From positions 1 through 21,235 of IMG/VR virus record IMGVR_UViG_3300030106_003836: a DNA stretch of 21,235 nucleotides; one strand, written 5' to 3'. A program made the position numbers and the translations under genes. Source of the DNA: a virus. Shown piece after piece: positions 5,486-13,269 of the stretch. Numbering within the stretch: position 1 is the stretch's first letter; the number at the start of each line of letters is the position of its first letter. The notes under the pieces are model-generated. The model ran no database searches, was not told where the DNA came from, and saw nothing but the letters and a program-made list of their open reading frames with translations.

Positions 5486-6183
5486 AATTAAAAATAGGAG
5501 AGATTGATGGAATCAAGTTTTATCATCGTGAAGGGTTCTCTGATCTAAAAGCCTTTGAAGAAGTTATAGGCAGAAAAACATATCTAAAAAAAGGTTTGAC
5601 TATTGAAAAAGATGAACATTGGATGGATGCCGGAGGTAATGTTGGAGCATTTGCATTACAGGCAATATCGAAAGGTGCAACAGTTACCATATATGAACCA
5701 GATCCTTATAACTGTGATTTGATAAGCAAAAACCTGAAACTCAATGGTTATACAGATAGTGCAGTGATCAAACAAGCTGCATTAGTGCACGATAATAGAA
5801 AGCAATCAGTGCTTTATATAGGCAACAATAACAATGTATGGCGAAATTCGATAGTAAAGCAATGGAATGATAAAGGTATTAAAGTTCCATGTCTAAACTT
5901 TGATGATGAAGCAAAAGTATGTACAAATTGCAAGATGGATATAGAAGGTGCAGAGATGGTGATACTAGAGAATACAAAGTCTAGATTTGACAAACTTGTA
6001 TACGAATGGAGTTTTGATATTGATCCTTCATTGCCTAGACTTTGGGATGTACTTGATAATCAAAAACAAAACTATCGTATAGAGGCTCAATGGAAAACTA
6101 TTTGTTATGACACAAAAAATGAGACATTATGGCAGCCTTCATGGTTTCCAGCATGTACGAATGTATTTTGCTTTAGGAAATGA
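5482..6183 (+). CDS. FkbM-family SAM-dependent methyltransferase
   Basis: This 233-aa protein has the Rossmann methyltransferase motifs of the FkbM family. Motif I is WMDAGGNVGAFAL (47-59), the acidic strand end is YEPDPYNCDLISKNLKLN (71-88), and the family hallmark is KMDIEGAEM (151-159). FkbM enzymes usually O-methylate small molecules or sugars with S-adenosylmethionine. The phage substrate is unknown. Placement between a ParB-like and an oxygenase-like gene, overlapping each by ATGA, suggests a shared pathway, perhaps nucleic-acid or nucleotide modification. A Cys pair (147, 150) sits just before the hallmark motif. Confidence 0.9.
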   Translation: MKLKIGEIDGIKFYHREGFSDLKAFEEVIGRKTYLKKGLTIEKDEHWMDAGGNVGAFALQAISKGATVTIYEPDPYNCDLISKNLKLNGYTDSAVIKQAALVHDNRKQSVLYIGNNNNVWRNSIVKQWNDKGIKVPCLNFDDEAKVCTNCKMDIEGAEMVILENTKSRFDKLVYEWSFDIDPSLPRLWDVLDNQKQNYRIEAQWKTICYDTKNETLWQPSWFPACTNVFCFRK

Positions 6184-6962
6184 ATCTACCAAAACTTGAG
6201 TTAGTACCAGCAAAATCACCATTAAAGATTGGTGATGATGTATCAGATATAGAGCCAAACATATTTGATGATTGTATTCTGGTTGATACTGATGGCACAC
6301 AAGTTGGGCTATTCATAAAAAAATTACCAGATGATCTTAATACTTTGGTTAATATTGCTGATCTAGAATTAAAAAGTAAACGTGTACCTAAATCAGATAT
6401 GTTGAGAACTGTATCTGCGGTAAAACAATATTCCACTATCCTAGGCAGTATTCCTATCAAACCACATCTAGGTAGAGCATATCCATCTAGATCTAGTGTG
6501 CATGGTAAAAAAACAGCCAATACTTTTGTGAAAGCAATGTATGGTGCGGGAATAAAATGTTTTGAGCTGGTAAAAAAATATATACCTGATGTTGCTAGTC
6601 ATCACTTGTCAAAGATAGATGAAAGAGTGCCGGAAAGATGGAGATTTGCCAACAATTTTACTTCTACTATTTCCAACTGCAATATATCCGCACCTATCCA
6701 TCAAGATCATGCAAATGTAAAAGGTGCTATAAATATGATAATTACTAAAAGAAGGAATAGTAAAGGAGGTAATCTACATGTTCCAGATTTTAATGCTACA
6801 TTCGATCAAACCGATAACTCATTATTGGTTTATCCAGCATGGAGAAATAGACATGGAGTTACACCTATAATTCCTACATATCAGGATGGTTATAGAAATT
6901 CTCATGTTTGGTATGCACTAGATTCATTTCATTCACTTGATGACAAAAAGAAAGTCAACTAA
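6180..6962 (+). CDS. Putative 2-oxoglutarate/Fe(II)-dependent oxygenase
   Basis: This encodes 260 aa. The C-terminal half shows the pattern of a double-stranded beta-helix dioxygenase. An HxD pair (His174, Asp176, in APIHQDHANV) is followed by KGGNLHVPDF (195-204) and a distal His225 in YPAWRNRHGVTPI (218-230), with Arg239 as a possible 2-oxoglutarate contact. This layout resembles phage TET/JBP-like base hydroxylases and the wider 2OG-oxygenase fold. The assignment is by motif only. The N-terminal 130 residues are not recognised. It overlaps the FkbM gene by ATGA and TerS by 23 bases. If the assignment is right, it would oxidise a base, nucleotide or protein side chain. Confidence 0.6.
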   Translation: MNLPKLELVPAKSPLKIGDDVSDIEPNIFDDCILVDTDGTQVGLFIKKLPDDLNTLVNIADLELKSKRVPKSDMLRTVSAVKQYSTILGSIPIKPHLGRAYPSRSSVHGKKTANTFVKAMYGAGIKCFELVKKYIPDVASHHLSKIDERVPERWRFANNFTSTISNCNISAPIHQDHANVKGAINMIITKRRNSKGGNLHVPDFNATFDQTDNSLLVYPAWRNRHGVTPIIPTYQDGYRNSHVWYALDSFHSLDDKKKVN

Positions 6963-7266
6963 AGCAGAAGTAGATCATAGAGTTAGGAGAGTTGCGAAAC
7001 TCTTAAGTCAGGGTGCAACTAGGTCAGATATATTGCAATATACCGCAAATGAATGGGGGATGAAAACAAGGCATTCAGATCAGTATATTCAAGATGCTAG
7101 AAAGCTTTTAGAGAAAGATTTTGATATTGATAGGAAGCAATTTACCGCAGAGATTTTATCACAGCTTGCATCACTGCAAAAACAAGCAAGAAATGATAAA
7201 AATTTAAATGTTGCTCTGGGCTGTATTAACTCAATGGCGAAGGTAGGAAAGATATTCGGAACATGA
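6940..7266 (+). CDS. terS: Terminase small subunit (DNA-recognition subunit)
   Basis: I start at ATG 6940 (108 aa, MTKRKSTKAEVDHRVRRV); a TTG just upstream would add one Met. The N-terminal half is a helix-turn-helix (VRRVAKLLSQGATRSDILQY, then NEWGMKTRHSDQYI), and the rest is helical, suiting an oligomerisation region. The size, the position directly before the large subunit and the ATGA overlap with it support a small terminase. Its role would be to recognise the packaging site and to stimulate the TerL ATPase and nuclease. Confidence 0.8.
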   Translation: MTKRKSTKAEVDHRVRRVAKLLSQGATRSDILQYTANEWGMKTRHSDQYIQDARKLLEKDFDIDRKQFTAEILSQLASLQKQARNDKNLNVALGCINSMAKVGKIFGT

Positions 7267-8606
7267 CAGTACTAGACAACGAAGGTAGTGTTTTAGATGT
7301 CTTTGGTACTGGTGGATTAGATCTCGATACAGAGAAACTAATGAATAGGATAATAGATGATTTACACCCCAAACAAAAAGCATTCGTAAACGATACAGAG
7401 ACAGAGATAATTGGATTATCTGCTGGATACGGTGCTGGTAAAACAAGAAGTTTATGTGCTAAAGCTGTTCAACTAGCAGTGATGAATGCAGGTTTTACTG
7501 GTGCTGTAATGGAACCAACAGGCAGTTTGATTAGAGATATATGGCAAGCTGACTTTGAACAGTTCTTAGAGAATTATGAGATTCCGTATTCCTATAGAGC
7601 ATCACCATTACCAGAATACATATTGCATCTACCAATGGGTGATACTAAGATACTATGTCGATCCTTTGAGAATTGGAGTCGTATTATCGGTCTAAATCTG
7701 GCCTTCGTATTAGCAGATGAAATAGATACAGTGAGTCCTACTGTTTGCGATAGAGCATTTCCAAAGATATTAGGTAGGCTTAGATCTGGTAATGTTAGAC
7801 AATTCGGAGCTGCAAGCACACCAGAGGGTTTTAGATGGATGTGGAATACATTTGGGTCAGACAGTGCACAAAGCAGAGAAGATCGGAAGCTGATACGCAT
7901 GAGAACAAGAGATAATCCACATTTACCAGATGATTTTATAGAGCGTATGCAAGCAAACTATGATCCATCTTTGCTACAGGCATATTTAGAAGGCAGCTTT
8001 GTAAATCTTAACACTGGTCAAGTATATGATAGATTCGATCGTAAGAAGCATGTATCTACCATAGTATTGGATACTAGTGATGAGATACTAAGAGTTGGTA
8101 TCGACTTTAATATTGGTAATATGTCTGCTGTAATGGGGGTGCGTATCGGTACGAAGTTAGTCATAATAGACGAAATACACAAATGTCATGATACAGATGC
8201 ATTAGCACAGGAGATATTACGCAGATACCCACAAAGAACTATTTGTGTATATCCTGACTCCTCTGGTGGGAATCGTTCTACTAATGCAACTTTAACTGAC
8301 ATAAATATTCTCACTAACTATGGTTTTAAAAATATGTCTCCCCGCAGTAATCCTCCTGTCAGGGATAGGGTATCGTCAGTACAAGCATTACTCGAGAATG
8401 GCAAAGGGGAGATTAGACTACAAATCAGCCCCCATTGCAAACGCTTAATTGAATGTTTAGAGTTGCAATCTTATACTGAAAAAGGAGATCCAGATAAAGA
8501 TTCTGGCTATGATCATATTAATGATGCTCTTGGGTATCTGGTATGGCGTGAATTTAATCCACTGCATATGCGGGCTGGTCGTGGAACAGGGGTTAGAATT
8601 TACTAA
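7263..8606 (+). CDS. terL: Terminase large subunit, packaging ATPase and nuclease
   Basis: This 447-aa protein has a full set of motifs. The Walker A box is AGYGAGKT (54-61), the Walker B box is FVLADE (148-153), and the coupling motif is AASTPEG (183-189). The RNase H-like nuclease domain has its first acidic residue in VGIDFNIGN (278-286, Asp281), with further acidic residues at Asp332 and in YDHINDALGY (416-425). It pumps DNA through the portal and makes the packaging cuts. The start overlaps terS by ATGA. The length is typical and nothing is missing. The portal gene follows after 25 bases. Confidence 0.96.
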   Translation: MTVLDNEGSVLDVFGTGGLDLDTEKLMNRIIDDLHPKQKAFVNDTETEIIGLSAGYGAGKTRSLCAKAVQLAVMNAGFTGAVMEPTGSLIRDIWQADFEQFLENYEIPYSYRASPLPEYILHLPMGDTKILCRSFENWSRIIGLNLAFVLADEIDTVSPTVCDRAFPKILGRLRSGNVRQFGAASTPEGFRWMWNTFGSDSAQSREDRKLIRMRTRDNPHLPDDFIERMQANYDPSLLQAYLEGSFVNLNTGQVYDRFDRKKHVSTIVLDTSDEILRVGIDFNIGNMSAVMGVRIGTKLVIIDEIHKCHDTDALAQEILRRYPQRTICVYPDSSGGNRSTNATLTDINILTNYGFKNMSPRSNPPVRDRVSSVQALLENGKGEIRLQISPHCKRLIECLELQSYTEKGDPDKDSGYDHINDALGYLVWREFNPLHMRAGRGTGVRIY

Positions 8607-8631
8607 ACAAATGGTATTATGAGGTAAAAAA

Positions 8632-10023
8632 GTGTCTTACAGCAGCTACGCCATTTATAACAATCCAGTATCTAGAAAAGTTACTGATGTAGACAGCCCT
8701 AATGCAGCTTTTTTTAATATGTTGCCCCATTGGGGTTTGATAGAGGACTTAGTACAAGGTACATTTAAGATCAGATCAGAACATAGAAAATATCTACCAC
8801 AAGAGCCTAGAGAACAAGATGATTCCTATGACATTAGATTAGCTAGGTCTGTTTGTCCTCCATACTTTTTGAGACTAGAGAGAATGCTTGCTGGTATGCT
8901 CACTAGAAAACCAGTACGACTAACTGATGTACCTGACTCGATTCGTGAGGATTTATTCGATGTAGATTTAGAGGGTAATGATCTCAATATTTGGACTTAT
9001 GAGACTGCACGAAAAGCTATTAGATATGGTCATGTAGGAGTATTAGTTGATGCACCAAAAGAGGGAAATAGTATTAGACCATATTGGGTTACGTATACTC
9101 CAAGAGAAATACTAGGATGGAGAACAGAGATTGTAGATGGACAACGTGTATTATCTCAGCTGCGATTGATGGAAAAGGTAGTAGTACCTGATGGCAAATA
9201 TGGTGAAAAAACAATAGAGCAAGTCAGGGTATTAGAAAGAGGTAGATATGAACTTCATAGAAAAAACAATAAGAGTGATTTTGTATTGTATGAAGAAGGT
9301 GTTATGTCAACAGAATCAATACCATTTGCTATTGCATATTCAAACAGAGTCGGATATTTAGAATCTAGACCACCGATGGCAGATATTGCAGAGCTAAATC
9401 TTATTGCATATCAAACCCTTAGTGATCTCGCAAACCAGCTTCATATATCAGCAGTACCTATGCTTGCAATGTTTGGCTTTCCCGCTGCTGCTGAAGAAGT
9501 ATCTGCTGGTCCAAGTGAAGCATTATCATTGCCACAAGAAAGTAGGATTGAATATATAGAACCAGAGGGTAGAAGTTTTGATGCTCAGTTTCGTAGGTTA
9601 GATCAACTAGAGAAACAAATTAACGAATTAGGACTTGCAGCTGTATTAGGACAGAAGTTATCAGCAGAAACAGCAGAAGCAAAAAGAATAGATAGAAGTC
9701 AGGGTGATAGCACCATGCAAGTAATAGCACAACAGATGCAAGATTTGATAGATAACTGCCTCAAGTTTCATGCACAATATCTTAATGAACCAACTGCTGG
9801 TAGCAGTTTTGTAAATAGAGACTTCTTAGCATCTAGACTAGATCCACAAGATGTACAGGCATTGATACAGCTAAGAGCACAAAATGAGATAACACAGAAA
9901 ACATTGTTATCACAACTTACTGAGGGAGAAGTATTAGGAGATGATTTTGATATAGAAGAAGAACTTGAGAGCACTGCATCAGGTGGCCTTGTAGATATGA
10001 ATCCACCAGATCAAGCTGAATGA
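8632..10023 (+). CDS. Portal protein (DUF4055-type)
   Basis: This encodes 463 aa from a GTG start with GAGGT (8621-8625) six bases upstream. Order and size between TerL and the MuF-like protein, and features such as YDIRLARSVCPPYFLRLERM (66-85) and a long helical C-terminal region, point to a DUF4055-type phage portal. The acidic tail (EVLGDDFDIEEELESTASG) is common in portals. Twelve copies would form the ring through which DNA enters and to which the tail connectors bind. It is followed by the MuF-like gene after three bases. Confidence 0.85.
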   Translation: MSYSSYAIYNNPVSRKVTDVDSPNAAFFNMLPHWGLIEDLVQGTFKIRSEHRKYLPQEPREQDDSYDIRLARSVCPPYFLRLERMLAGMLTRKPVRLTDVPDSIREDLFDVDLEGNDLNIWTYETARKAIRYGHVGVLVDAPKEGNSIRPYWVTYTPREILGWRTEIVDGQRVLSQLRLMEKVVVPDGKYGEKTIEQVRVLERGRYELHRKNNKSDFVLYEEGVMSTESIPFAIAYSNRVGYLESRPPMADIAELNLIAYQTLSDLANQLHISAVPMLAMFGFPAAAEEVSAGPSEALSLPQESRIEYIEPEGRSFDAQFRRLDQLEKQINELGLAAVLGQKLSAETAEAKRIDRSQGDSTMQVIAQQMQDLIDNCLKFHAQYLNEPTAGSSFVNRDFLASRLDPQDVQALIQLRAQNEITQKTLLSQLTEGEVLGDDFDIEEELESTASGGLVDMNPPDQAE

Positions 10024-10026
10024 TGA

Positions 10027-11268
10027 ATGGCTATAGAAGATCAAGCTGTACCAGAATCTTTATACAGAAATGCAATAAATCTGAACAGGTATCAAACATC
10101 TGTATCAAAAAAATTAATCAATAGATATAACGACATTATTGTTGAACTAACAAATGAGCTGCGAAATACTGATATTGAACTGACCGCAGCGAGGCAACTA
10201 AGAATATCAACAATACTTAGACAATTAGAAGAAAGTCTCGGTACTTGGGCTATTGATGCGACAAATGTTACAAAAGATGAACTGCAAGGATTAGCAGCTT
10301 TGCAATCAGATTTTATACAAGAACAGCTTAAAAAAGTATTACCATCTGATGAAATGAAATCAGCAGTAAGAACAGTTGAGATCAGTCCACAATTCGCACA
10401 AAGCGTAGTAACAACAGATCCAGCTAGAGTTAATGTTTTTACATTGCCAGAAGAATTACAAGCAACACGAACTGGAATTGAGCCTAAGTTTTCACTAACT
10501 GCTAAAGAAGGTGCAATTATTACTTTGCCTAATGGTGCAACAGTACAAACATCTTTTAGACGTATTGCTGCATCACAACATGAATTATTATCAAAAACAG
10601 TAAATAATGGTTTGCTTATTGGTCGTACTACACAAGAAATATCAAGAGAACTTAGAGGTAGATTAGATTTCGAAGAGGTAGGAACATTGGCATCTATCAA
10701 ACAAAAAGGTGGAGTAGCAACAAAACTAGCTAATAATCAAATAGAAACAATCGTTCGTACTAGCATCAATCAAGTGTCTAACTCAGCTGCTATTGCTGTT
10801 TATAGAAATAACTCTGATATTACTGATCGCTATAGATATGTAGCAACACTAGATACAAGAACTTCTCCTATTTGTTCTAGGCTTGATGGACAGGTATTTA
10901 CATACGGTAAGGGACCAACACCACCACAGCATTTTAATTGTCGATCTACAACTGTACCTCTGGTAAAAGAATCATTCTTGAAACAATTTGGTGTGACTAA
11001 AGAAGATTTTGAAGAAGGTGCACAGAGACCATCAAAAACAGGATTAGCACAAAAAGGTAAAATGGTTCCAGCTAATGAAAACTATGCATCATGGCTTAGT
11101 AAACAGCCATCTGAAATACAAGATGAAGTATTTGGTAAAAAGAAAGGTGTCATATATAGGTCTCAGTTAAGAAAAAAAGATCCAACAACAGTTCTTAGAG
11201 AGTTTGTACGATCTGATGGATCTGAGCTAACCTTAGAAGAGTTAGGAAGGTTGAACAATGCCACTTAA
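10027..11268 (+). CDS. MuF-like minor head protein
   Basis: This is a 413-aa protein. Residues about 235-310 carry the phage Mu gpF / SPP1 gp7 signature: IVRTSINQVSNSAA (242-255), ATLDTRTSPICSRLDGQVF (273-291) and HFNCRST (302-308). The N-terminal 200 residues are helical and probably bind the portal or scaffold. The C-terminal 100 residues are not recognised and could carry a separate domain. The family is packaged in small numbers inside the head and assists assembly or DNA ejection. It overlaps the next mini-gene by 11 bases. Confidence 0.9.
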   Translation: MAIEDQAVPESLYRNAINLNRYQTSVSKKLINRYNDIIVELTNELRNTDIELTAARQLRISTILRQLEESLGTWAIDATNVTKDELQGLAALQSDFIQEQLKKVLPSDEMKSAVRTVEISPQFAQSVVTTDPARVNVFTLPEELQATRTGIEPKFSLTAKEGAIITLPNGATVQTSFRRIAASQHELLSKTVNNGLLIGRTTQEISRELRGRLDFEEVGTLASIKQKGGVATKLANNQIETIVRTSINQVSNSAAIAVYRNNSDITDRYRYVATLDTRTSPICSRLDGQVFTYGKGPTPPQHFNCRSTTVPLVKESFLKQFGVTKEDFEEGAQRPSKTGLAQKGKMVPANENYASWLSKQPSEIQDEVFGKKKGVIYRSQLRKKDPTTVLREFVRSDGSELTLEELGRLNNAT

Positions 11269-11416
11269 ACGTGGATCTTCAAAAGAGATCATTTCTAAAA
11301 ATATACAAATGTTAATACGAGAGGGCAAACCCTATCGACAGGCAGTAGCTATTGCATTATCTGAATCAGAAGGCAGAAAAAAGAAAACAAGACGGAAAAA
11401 AAGAAAAAAGGTATAG
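11258..11416 (+). CDS. Small basic phage protein, DUF6496-like
   Basis: This encodes 52 aa. It begins MPLKRGSSKEIISKNIQMLI and continues GKPYRQAVAIALSES, a pattern I recognise from a small phage family (DUF6496-like) with KxGSS, TISxNI and QAVAIAL elements. The last 13 residues are almost all Lys or Arg. The start overlaps the MuF-like gene by 11 bases. The function is unknown; the charge suggests nucleic-acid binding or a structural clamp. It is the first of seven tiny genes in the head region. Confidence 0.75.
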   Translation: MPLKRGSSKEIISKNIQMLIREGKPYRQAVAIALSESEGRKKKTRRKKRKKV

Positions 11417-11439
11417 TATTAGTAGTTCTCTCTAAAACT

Positions 11440-11505
11440 ATGTATCATTCTGGTGGCATGAAGAAAAAAAAGAAGAAAAAGGTAAAAAAAGGAGGTAAAA
11501 AATAG
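11440..11505 (+). CDS. Lysine-rich micro-protein (21 aa)
   Basis: This is a 21-codon frame reading MYHSGGMK and then mainly Lys and Gly. Similar MYHSGG-plus-polylysine peptides occur, as far as I recall, next to capsid genes in marine phages, which is why I keep so short a frame. Its last codons contain GGAGGT (11491-11496), the ribosome binding site of the next gene, and it joins that gene as TAGTG. Its own initiation signal is weak. It could alternatively be a leader of the following gene. Confidence 0.5.
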   Translation: MYHSGGMKKKKKKKVKKGGKK

Positions 11506-11612
11506 TGGGTTATACTTTCAAAGTTCAAACATACGATGAGCCAAAGCCTAAAGCTGAAGTAAAACCAAAAGCTTCAAAAACTAAATCAAAAAAAAGTGAC
11601 AAGAAAGTTTAG
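11505..11612 (+). CDS. Small Lys/Pro-rich protein, GTG start
   Basis: This 35-aa protein starts at GTG 11505 with a strong GGAGGT eight bases upstream. It reads MGYTFKVQTYDEPKPKAEV and then a Lys/Pro/Ser-rich tail. The first ten residues look like a beta strand and the rest is disordered. It overlaps the previous frame by one base and the next by 17. The ribosome binding site is among the best in the window, which argues that it is translated. Function unknown. Confidence 0.6.
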   Translation: MGYTFKVQTYDEPKPKAEVKPKASKTKSKKSDKKV

Positions 11613-11811
11613 GCGACAACCAAAAGATAAAAAAACAGGACTTCCGAAAGTTTATCTTTCTGGGGCTAAAAACAAAGCTGCAAAGGCTGCCGAAATTAAA
11701 AAAACAGCAGCAGCCTATAGACGTGGTGAAAAGATTGACCTAAAAGCTGTTTCTCAATTCCGAGTCTCTCAAGATGGCACCAAAAAAAAGAAAAAGCGTA
11801 AAAAAAAGTAA
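11596..11811 (+). CDS. Small basic protein with PKVYLSGA motif
   Basis: This 71-aa protein starts at GTG 11596. It reads TGLPKVYLSGAKNKAAKAAE followed by TAAAYRRGEKIDLKAVSQFR, a pattern seen in small phage proteins placed between the minor head protein and the scaffold. The C-terminus is a run of Lys/Arg. The last 38 bases also encode the N-terminus of the next protein in another frame, so both Lys-rich stretches are written by the same A-rich DNA. Function unknown; nucleic-acid binding is likely from charge. Confidence 0.65.
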   Translation: MTRKFRRQPKDKKTGLPKVYLSGAKNKAAKAAEIKKTAAAYRRGEKIDLKAVSQFRVSQDGTKKKKKRKKK

Positions 11812-12070
11812 ATCAGCTGGTGAAAGTACTAAAGCTGCAATTATTAGAAAAAAGGCAGCGAATAGTATTTACACTACTGGTGATTTAAACAAAGTCTATT
11901 CCAGAGGTGTTGCTGCATATCTTAGTTCTGGTTCTAGGAATGTTTCTGTTGGTGCTTGGTCTATGGGTCGTGTTTCTAGTTTTGTTAGTGGTAAAGGTGG
12001 TGCAAGAAAAGCTGATATTGATATACATGAAAATAGATTAAAAAATCCAAAGAAAAAAAGAAAAAAATGA
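11774..12070 (+). CDS. DUF5824-like small head-region protein
   Basis: This encodes 98 aa with basic ends and a conserved centre: VYSRGVAAYLSSGSRNVSVG (41-60), then AWSMGRVSSFVSGKGGARKA and DIDI. I recall this as the DUF5824-type phage pattern, which combines an AYLSSGSR-like turn with a helical WxxGRVxSF stretch. The family is found near capsid or portal genes; its role is unknown. It ends PKKKRKK and overlaps the next gene by ATGA. Confidence 0.7.
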   Translation: MAPKKRKSVKKSKSAGESTKAAIIRKKAANSIYTTGDLNKVYSRGVAAYLSSGSRNVSVGAWSMGRVSSFVSGKGGARKADIDIHENRLKNPKKKRKK

Positions 12071-12216
12071 AGCTATCTACTAGACAAAAAAACAAACTGA
12101 AAGAACATTCAGCCCATCATACAAAGGGTCATATGGATTATATGAAACGAAAGATGAGAGAAGGAATGAGTTTTAGACGAGCACATAATCTTGCAATGCG
12201 GAGAAAAGGTAAATGA
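12067..12216 (+). CDS. Small His/Lys-rich protein
   Basis: This 49-aa protein reads MKLSTRQKNKLKEHSAHHTK, then HMDYMKRKMREGMSFRRAHN and a basic end. The pattern (KLxxRQKxxLxxHSxHHxxxHMxxMxxxMxxGxSFxxAH) recurs in small phage proteins in this position, from memory. It has five His and four Met besides the initiator and is helical throughout. It overlaps both neighbours by ATGA, a strong sign of coupled translation. Function unknown. Confidence 0.7.
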   Translation: MKLSTRQKNKLKEHSAHHTKGHMDYMKRKMREGMSFRRAHNLAMRRKGK

Positions 12217-12494
12217 AGATTAAGAAGGGTGGGCATATATTTGATGGTGTTAATAAACCGATAGAAACTAGAGGTCATAAGAGTGGTAAGTCTCATGCTG
12301 TTGTTATTCGTGAAAAAGGTAAACTTAGACTCATAAGATTTGGTATGCAGGGTGCAGATAATAAACCAGTAAGAAAAGGTGAGTCAAAAGAAGATAAAAA
12401 AACTAGAGCTGCATTCAAAGCAAGATTTCGTAAATATATCAAAAGAGGTCCAACTAGTGCAGCTTATTGGGCTGACAAAGTAAAATGGAGCTAG
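12213..12494 (+). CDS. Small basic phage protein, DUF5872-like
   Basis: This encodes 93 aa. The region SHAVVIREKGKLRLIRFGMQ (about 27-46) followed by RAAFKARFRKYIKRG and SAAYWADKVKW (81-91) matches a conserved phage family I associate with DUF5872. It combines a small beta hairpin with a basic helix. It closes the run of seven small basic genes and precedes the scaffold gene after a 32-base AT-rich gap. The role is unknown. A head-interior or DNA-binding function is suggested only by place and charge. Confidence 0.7.
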   Translation: MKIKKGGHIFDGVNKPIETRGHKSGKSHAVVIREKGKLRLIRFGMQGADNKPVRKGESKEDKKTRAAFKARFRKYIKRGPTSAAYWADKVKWS

Positions 12495-12526
12495 TATATT
12501 AATATTCATTACAATACCGCTTATTT

Positions 12527-13201
12527 ATGGCTGAAGAATTACAACGCCCAAACCCCTCACAATCTGAGTTCGATGCAATGAAAGCAGAGGTTGAAGCGAT
12601 GAGGAAAAAAAATGCAGAATTGCTTGCAGATTACAAAAATGCAACTGAGAGAGCAAAAGCTGTACCACAGGATGTTGATGTTAATGAACTGATAGAGTTC
12701 AAAAGAAAAAAAGAACAGGAAGATTTAGAAGCTAAAGGCAAATACGATGAGGCAAGAGAAAAACTAGCTCAACAGTATAGAGATGCAGAAGAGCAAAAAA
12801 ATCGAAGGATTCAAGAACTTGAGTTACGACAACGTGAATTAGAGATTGAAGCACCAGCTGTATCAGCACTTGCTGACGTAGTACATGACCCACAATATGC
12901 TCTTGGTCGGTTGAAAAAAGATCAACTTGCAAGAGAAAGTGATGGAACTGTGGTGGTTGTTGATGGTTACAATCGAACACCTGTGAAACAATGGGCACAG
13001 CAGAATTTACCTAATTGGGTACAAAAACATCCAAGACCACAAGGAGGTGGTGCACCATCTGCTAAAACAACTACAGTAGAAAGTGTTGCAGGTGAAAAAA
13101 ATCCATTTGCACCAGAATCTTTTAATCTAACTGAACAAAGTAGGTTATATAGAACTGACAGAAATAAATATGAATTGTTAAAAAATCAAATTAGTGGTTA
13201 A
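12527..13201 (+). CDS. Capsid scaffolding protein
   Basis: This 224-aa protein has a long charged coiled coil (about residues 10-110, with EFDAMKAEVEAMRKKNAELL and QYRDAEEQKNRRIQELELRQ). A small conserved segment (DVVHDPQYALGRLKKDQL, 118-135) and a Pro/Gly-rich linker follow. The position directly before the major capsid gene and the composition are typical of scaffold proteins, which organise capsid subunits and then leave the head. No protease motif is visible, so it is not a fused protease-scaffold. It has no Shine-Dalgarno; its leader is AT-rich. Confidence 0.85.
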   Translation: MAEELQRPNPSQSEFDAMKAEVEAMRKKNAELLADYKNATERAKAVPQDVDVNELIEFKRKKEQEDLEAKGKYDEAREKLAQQYRDAEEQKNRRIQELELRQRELEIEAPAVSALADVVHDPQYALGRLKKDQLARESDGTVVVVDGYNRTPVKQWAQQNLPNWVQKHPRPQGGGAPSAKTTTVESVAGEKNPFAPESFNLTEQSRLYRTDRNKYELLKNQISG

Positions 13202-13212
13202 TATAGGTTTAA

Positions 13213-13254
13213 CTTGGTAGTGCCAAGCTAGGGTAGTGCCCGCAATATTTTTTT
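13213..13254 (+). promoter_or_regulatory. Two tandem hairpins plus T-run in the capsid gene leader
   Basis: CTTGG-TAGTG-CCAAG (13213-13227) is followed three bases later by GGG-TAGTG-CCC (13231-13241), so both hairpins carry the same TAGTG loop and share the 9-mer GGTAGTGCC. A seven-T run (13248-13254) follows after a short spacer. It could be a partial terminator or an RNA-stability element setting the capsid-to-scaffold ratio. The second stem is only three bp, so termination would be inefficient. Confidence 0.5.
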
Positions 13255-13269
13255 CAACATTATTAGATT

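Noticed and set aside
10092-10700. Minus-strand frame of 202 codons
   Set aside because: It is a shadow of the MuF-like gene, Ser/Val/Ile-rich with no family pattern.
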